Positions 30,785 to 33,603 of a DNA stretch of 33,603 nt are shown here, piece after piece. Where the stretch lies: the NCBI GenBank assembly GCA_032718475.1, contig JAUCBJ010006047.1, forward strand, positions 1-33,603. The letters run 5' to 3'. The notes under the pieces are model-generated. The model was given only the letters and a program-made list of their open reading frames with translations. It had not been told where the DNA came from and did no database searches. This stretch comes from Nemertoderma westbladi. Taxonomy: Eukaryota; Xenacoelomorpha; Nemertodermatida; Nemertodermatidae. Position 1 is the first letter of the stretch. Each line of letters begins with the position of its first letter. Made by a program: the position numbers and the translations under genes.

Positions 30785-31548
30785 ACCGATGTTATATTTG
30801 GTACTGGGGTAGATGTCATTATATTGGCGGCCATATACCTATCTACAATACCCCACCCCCTTCCCCTGGGTATGTATTATATCCCTGCATATTATAGTCA
30901 TACTGGTGTGCAGGTACGGTATAGGCCTATCAGGTTCCTGCATACTTACCAGTATGTAAGCCGCGACCTCCTGGTCCAATCCCGGCATTCGTGCTACCGT
31001 ATCACCTACCCTATCTCTCCCAGCATGGCCTATAGTATGTGCATTAAGTCCTACAGTATGCCCTGCAGTCTGCCTGTGTTCCTTGAAGTTTAATCTTCTC
31101 GAATATTCCGAGAAGTCCTCCCCGTGACTACCATATCGTCGATCGGTAGCTACGTTCCAATGGGGAGTTTCCCTCCAATCCCCTCCTCTCTCTTCCTCCT
31201 CCTATCGGTAAACTCTGTACCCCTCTCCCGGTGTGTGGTATATTTCGCCAGGTTGTGTTTCTCCGGGGCGACGGCAATCTCACGGAGTACGACCCCACCG
31301 GTCTCGACGTCTCCTGTTGCCCGTAGCAACATTTCCTCCTTCCTCCTCACTTCTTCTGGTTTCGGCATTATGTCCTTTCATTTGTCTCGTATCGACCTCC
31401 CGGATGAACTCCACTGTTCTCCTTCCATCTTCCAAGTGGGCTCGATGTTTTCTCGTTTGGCCGCTTACGGCACCAACATCCCTCTTTCTACCTGGTTGTA
31501 CCACCTCGCGAATATTCGTTGCCCTTCTATTATCCTCTGTCATCAGGT

Positions 31549-31707
31549 GCCACGGTTCAAACTCACCACGCGCATTATCTGCCGATGCTCGCGGGGCTTC
31601 TACTGCCCCCCCCCCCTTCCTCCGTTGTTGGGAGCCCCGGTTCACTTGAATCACCGCGCGCATTTCCCGTCGACATCTGTGGGTCATTTACTGCCCCCCC
31701 CCCCCCC
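31549..31707. repeat. Two-copy degenerate tandem duplication, each ending in poly(C)
   Basis: Unit 1 (31549-31616) and unit 2 (31634-31707) share CGGTTCA, CACGCGCATT-like, and TTTACTGCCCCC-like words in the same order, about 88 bp apart. They end in runs of 11 C (31606-31616) and 14 C (31694-31707). They lie in the gag linker region. Confidence 0.75.
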
Positions 31708-32030
31708 TACCCATCACTTCTCACTTCGCCCCTATGGCCATGTTCCCCTCCAGTCAACACGTTACTTCTATTCTCCCTGGGTCCATTTGCCCGCGTTCCT
31801 CCCTGCGCAACCACGCTGCCTTGTAGGCCCCCGCTAGGCGAATTACCTGTTTTCCCAACGTTTATATTAATTATACCACCACTAGCCTCACCCTGTTGAT
31901 TTGTTATATTATTACTTGCATTATTTGGATTAATTTCACCTGAATTATTTATAACATTATTATTTACGGTACCCGGGTTATTATTTAAATAATTTTTATT
32001 ATCTGGCGCACCAATACTATCAATTACCAA
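31707..32030 (-). pseudogene. Asn/Gly-rich gag linker segment
   Basis: A minus-strand frame encodes a low-complexity stretch (NNNPGTVNNNVINNSG, NNASNNITNQQGE) followed by Gly/Arg-rich residues. No domain. Its position between the coiled-coil start and the gag core makes it part of the gag linker; the DNA is AT-rich here (31860-32030), unlike the neighbouring GC-rich pol. Confidence 0.5.
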
Positions 32031-32139
32031 TTAATCAAAACATTATTTCCTGCAAGAAATGTTTCATTATTATTAGGGTTATCTACTATGGTACTATTAA
32101 TATTAACGTTCTCATTGAACATATTGTCGTTACCCCCCT

Positions 32140-32160
32140 CCCCCCCCCCCCCCCCCCCCC
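32140..32160. repeat. Poly(C) tract, 21 bases
   Basis: Another homopolymer in the gag region, preceded by six C and one T (32133-32139). It breaks the minus-strand gag frame coming from the coiled-coil part. Confidence 0.9.
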
Positions 32161-32356
32161 ATCTGTCCAGTCACACCAGTTCTACCTGTACCTGTAAGTG
32201 GGGTATTAACAAAGGTTTCCATCACCCCTGGTTCCTGATAAATACTTCCCAAACCAGCCTCGCTCTCTGATAAACCCATTTTTTCCAGTTCTAATCAGCG
32301 TTTTTGCTTTGCCTGATACTTCATCAACCCCCTCAACCAGGTATGCATATCATCCC

Positions 32357-32811
32357 TCATTCGTTTACCCGCCCTTTCTCTCTCTCTCTATCCTCTCTAA
32401 TACTCTGATCAGCTAACTCTGCCTCCCTCGCCTCCCACTCTCTACGCTCGTTCGCTTCTCTCTCAATCCTCTCAGCTTTCCTCGCTTCCCGCTCCTTGCA
32501 CTCGTTTTCCTTTCTCGCCTCCCACTCCTCATGTTCGCTCATTTCTTTCTCATTGTGTTCTCTATAGTTTTTCACCACCCTCTCGGCCCCCTTGGCCCTC
32601 TCTTTATACTCTCTCGCTAGTTCCCTTTTCCTGTCTAGCAACGCAGTCCCCTCATCCAGCTGTCTCCCTAGTTCCTTTTGGTCTAGCGCGACTATGTCTA
32701 GTTGACATGCCAGATCTATCTCTAGCACCCTTCTTGCTTTTGCGGAGGATGTAGCAGACTTTTCGGTTCCGACAGACTCCCGTCACCTGTTCGTTCTACT
32801 GATTTTGCCAT
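32357..32811 (-). pseudogene. BEL/Pao gag N-terminus with coiled coil
   Basis: An ATG at 32809-32811 opens MAKSVERTGDGSLSEPKS; after an indel near 32750 the protein continues ARRVLEIDLACQLDIVALDQ in the frame that runs to 32357. The rest is extremely rich in E, K and R (EYKERAKGAERVVKNYREH), a long predicted coiled coil as seen at the start of many BEL gag proteins. Downstream, MHTWLRGLMKYQAKQKR and a following stop continue in another frame to the poly(C) tract. Structural role in particle assembly is inferred from the family. Confidence 0.65.
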
Positions 32812-33220
32812 GCTTGCTAGCATTCCTACTAACCGATGACACCTAATCTTCAGGGTTAACCTCGGGTTTGGCGTCGTGCGGGTCCGCCCATCCCTCTAAC
32901 TTAATCCCCCGTGCATCCACTAGATAGAGCCCTACATACACTACACTAGCCGCCACTCTCTCAGATCGCCATAATTCGAACAGTTATGTTGTGACCCCCC
33001 TTGCCCTCTCACTTGCCAGTTCCCCCTGCCCAAATCGGAGTAGATAGTGGAAATGTTTGTTACACTCAACTCACTTGGTACAACTTGGGCTGGTCTACCT
33101 TTCCTCCCGTTTTAGCGTCCTTTAGCAACTTCCTCGTGGTGTTGTACCCTCGTCATAGGCGATCACTCATCCCAACGTCTTCCTCCTGGACTTGACCTTC
33201 TCTCCTCGTCTGGCGCCGTA

Positions 33221-33238
33221 CTGTCGGCCCCACCATTG
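33221..33238 (-). promoter_or_regulatory. Possible primer-binding site and LTR edge of the BEL element
   Basis: On the minus strand TGGTGGGGCCGACAGTAC begins about 430 bp before the gag ATG, right after a CA-rich end (AATGGCAA). A TGG start and this distance fit a tRNA-primed site next to a 5' LTR. I could not match it to a specific tRNA and the partner LTR is not in the window. Confidence 0.25.
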
Positions 33239-33332
33239 CCATTCCGGAGGGCCGCTCACCACCTTCGGCCACTGGTTGGCCGGCAACACCAGTACCTCAT
33301 TCGCCGCTGTGATCTCGCGTCGACTCGCGTCC

Positions 33333-33351
33333 CTATATATATATATATATT
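33333..33351. repeat. (TA)n microsatellite
   Basis: A run of about nine TA units. If 33239-33603 is the 5' LTR of the BEL element, this could double as its TATA region, but that is a guess. Confidence 0.7.
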
Positions 33352-33603
33352 ACTAACACATATTGGTTACTCCTACTGCTCTAAGTGGCCTGACCAATGG
33401 ATGCGCTTAAATCACCTGGTTTCCCGTCCCCATCATTGGCTAACCTATTAATCTCTCTTCAGCACTCCCTGTTGCCACTATCCCCAATTGCTAGCCCCTT
33501 TGTCCCCTTGAGATGGCTTATGGCCTCTCAACTCTGTTCCTGGCTGGCAATGTGTATTGCCTAAGTTGGTTATTACGGTGACATTATATTAGTAATCTTT
33601 TAT

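Larger units (their letters stand above)
25648..33240 (-). mobile_element. Degenerate BEL/Pao LTR retrotransposon internal region
   Basis: Read on the minus strand, domains follow the BEL/Pao order: gag with coiled coil, gag core, zinc knuckle, aspartic protease, RT, RNase H, integrase with H2C2-like region and core, and a DUF5641-like tail. The coding part (about 7.2 kb) is full-length for the family, but at least ten frameshifts or stops, an RT active-site change and an integrase deletion make it non-autonomous. No LTR pair is visible in the window: the right LTR would extend past 33603, and the left side is replaced by another BEL fragment at 25608. Individual parts are listed separately. 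Confidence 0.85.

Noticed and set aside
31124-31837. 237-codon plus-strand frame opposite the BEL gag region
   Set aside because: Pro/Ser/Leu-rich antisense shadow of Arg/Glu/Gly-rich gag coding DNA, crossing two poly(C) tracts.

Overview
The window looks like a piece of a metazoan, probably marine-invertebrate, nuclear genome. It has long AT-rich intergenic or intronic DNA, large minisatellite arrays, one spliced-looking exon with two LDL-receptor class A modules, a LINE, SINE-like and TIR elements, and a decayed BEL/Pao LTR retrotransposon (a metazoan lineage). I see no prokaryotic gene organisation. I cannot name the species.

Layout. 1-406: AT-rich, no gene. 407-3109: satellite A, a 62-bp unit built from three ~20-bp subunits. 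3110-7124: gene-poor DNA. It holds a 175-bp repeat present twice in inverted orientation; the left copy (4272-4681) carries a 226-bp TIR insertion with an 8-bp target duplication, and the right copy (6379-6552) preserves the empty site. It also holds a truncated LINE tail (4736-5035), an imperfect foldback (5648-5992) and a weak minus-strand exon candidate. 7125-15790: satellite B, a ~45-bp, almost G-free minisatellite, split at 10564-12645 by a 5'-truncated, frameshifted LINE. 15812-16110: an exon with two LDLa modules, directly against the array. 16194-16327 and about 16534-16666: two inverted copies of a short tRNA-like element. The right copy contains a complete minimal type I hammerhead ribozyme motif between Pol III A-box and B-box matches; the left copy keeps the stems but has core mutations. 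17413-17936: a TIR element with ~74-bp inverted repeats and a GAC microsatellite. 19670-19752: a tRNA-like SINE head on the minus strand.

20449-24213 (minus strand): a broken coding unit of a kind I do not recognise. It has a gag-like N-terminal part, a region resembling a DEDD 3'-5' exonuclease, three zinc knuckles and an unknown C-terminal part. 24880-25608 (minus): the 3' end of one BEL/Pao pol gene. 25648 to about 33240 (minus): a second, nearly full-length BEL/Pao internal region (gag, zinc knuckle, protease, RT, RNase H, integrase, DUF5641-like tail). It has many frameshifts and stops, YVND in place of the catalytic YVDD, and a deletion in the integrase core.

Most of the window is therefore mobile or repetitive DNA around one host exon. 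The two observations I rate highest are the hammerhead motif inside a Pol III-type SINE, with an inverted mutated partner 250 bp away, and the exonuclease plus zinc-knuckle coding unit of unknown family. All calls come from reading the sequence by eye; no search or folding program was run.
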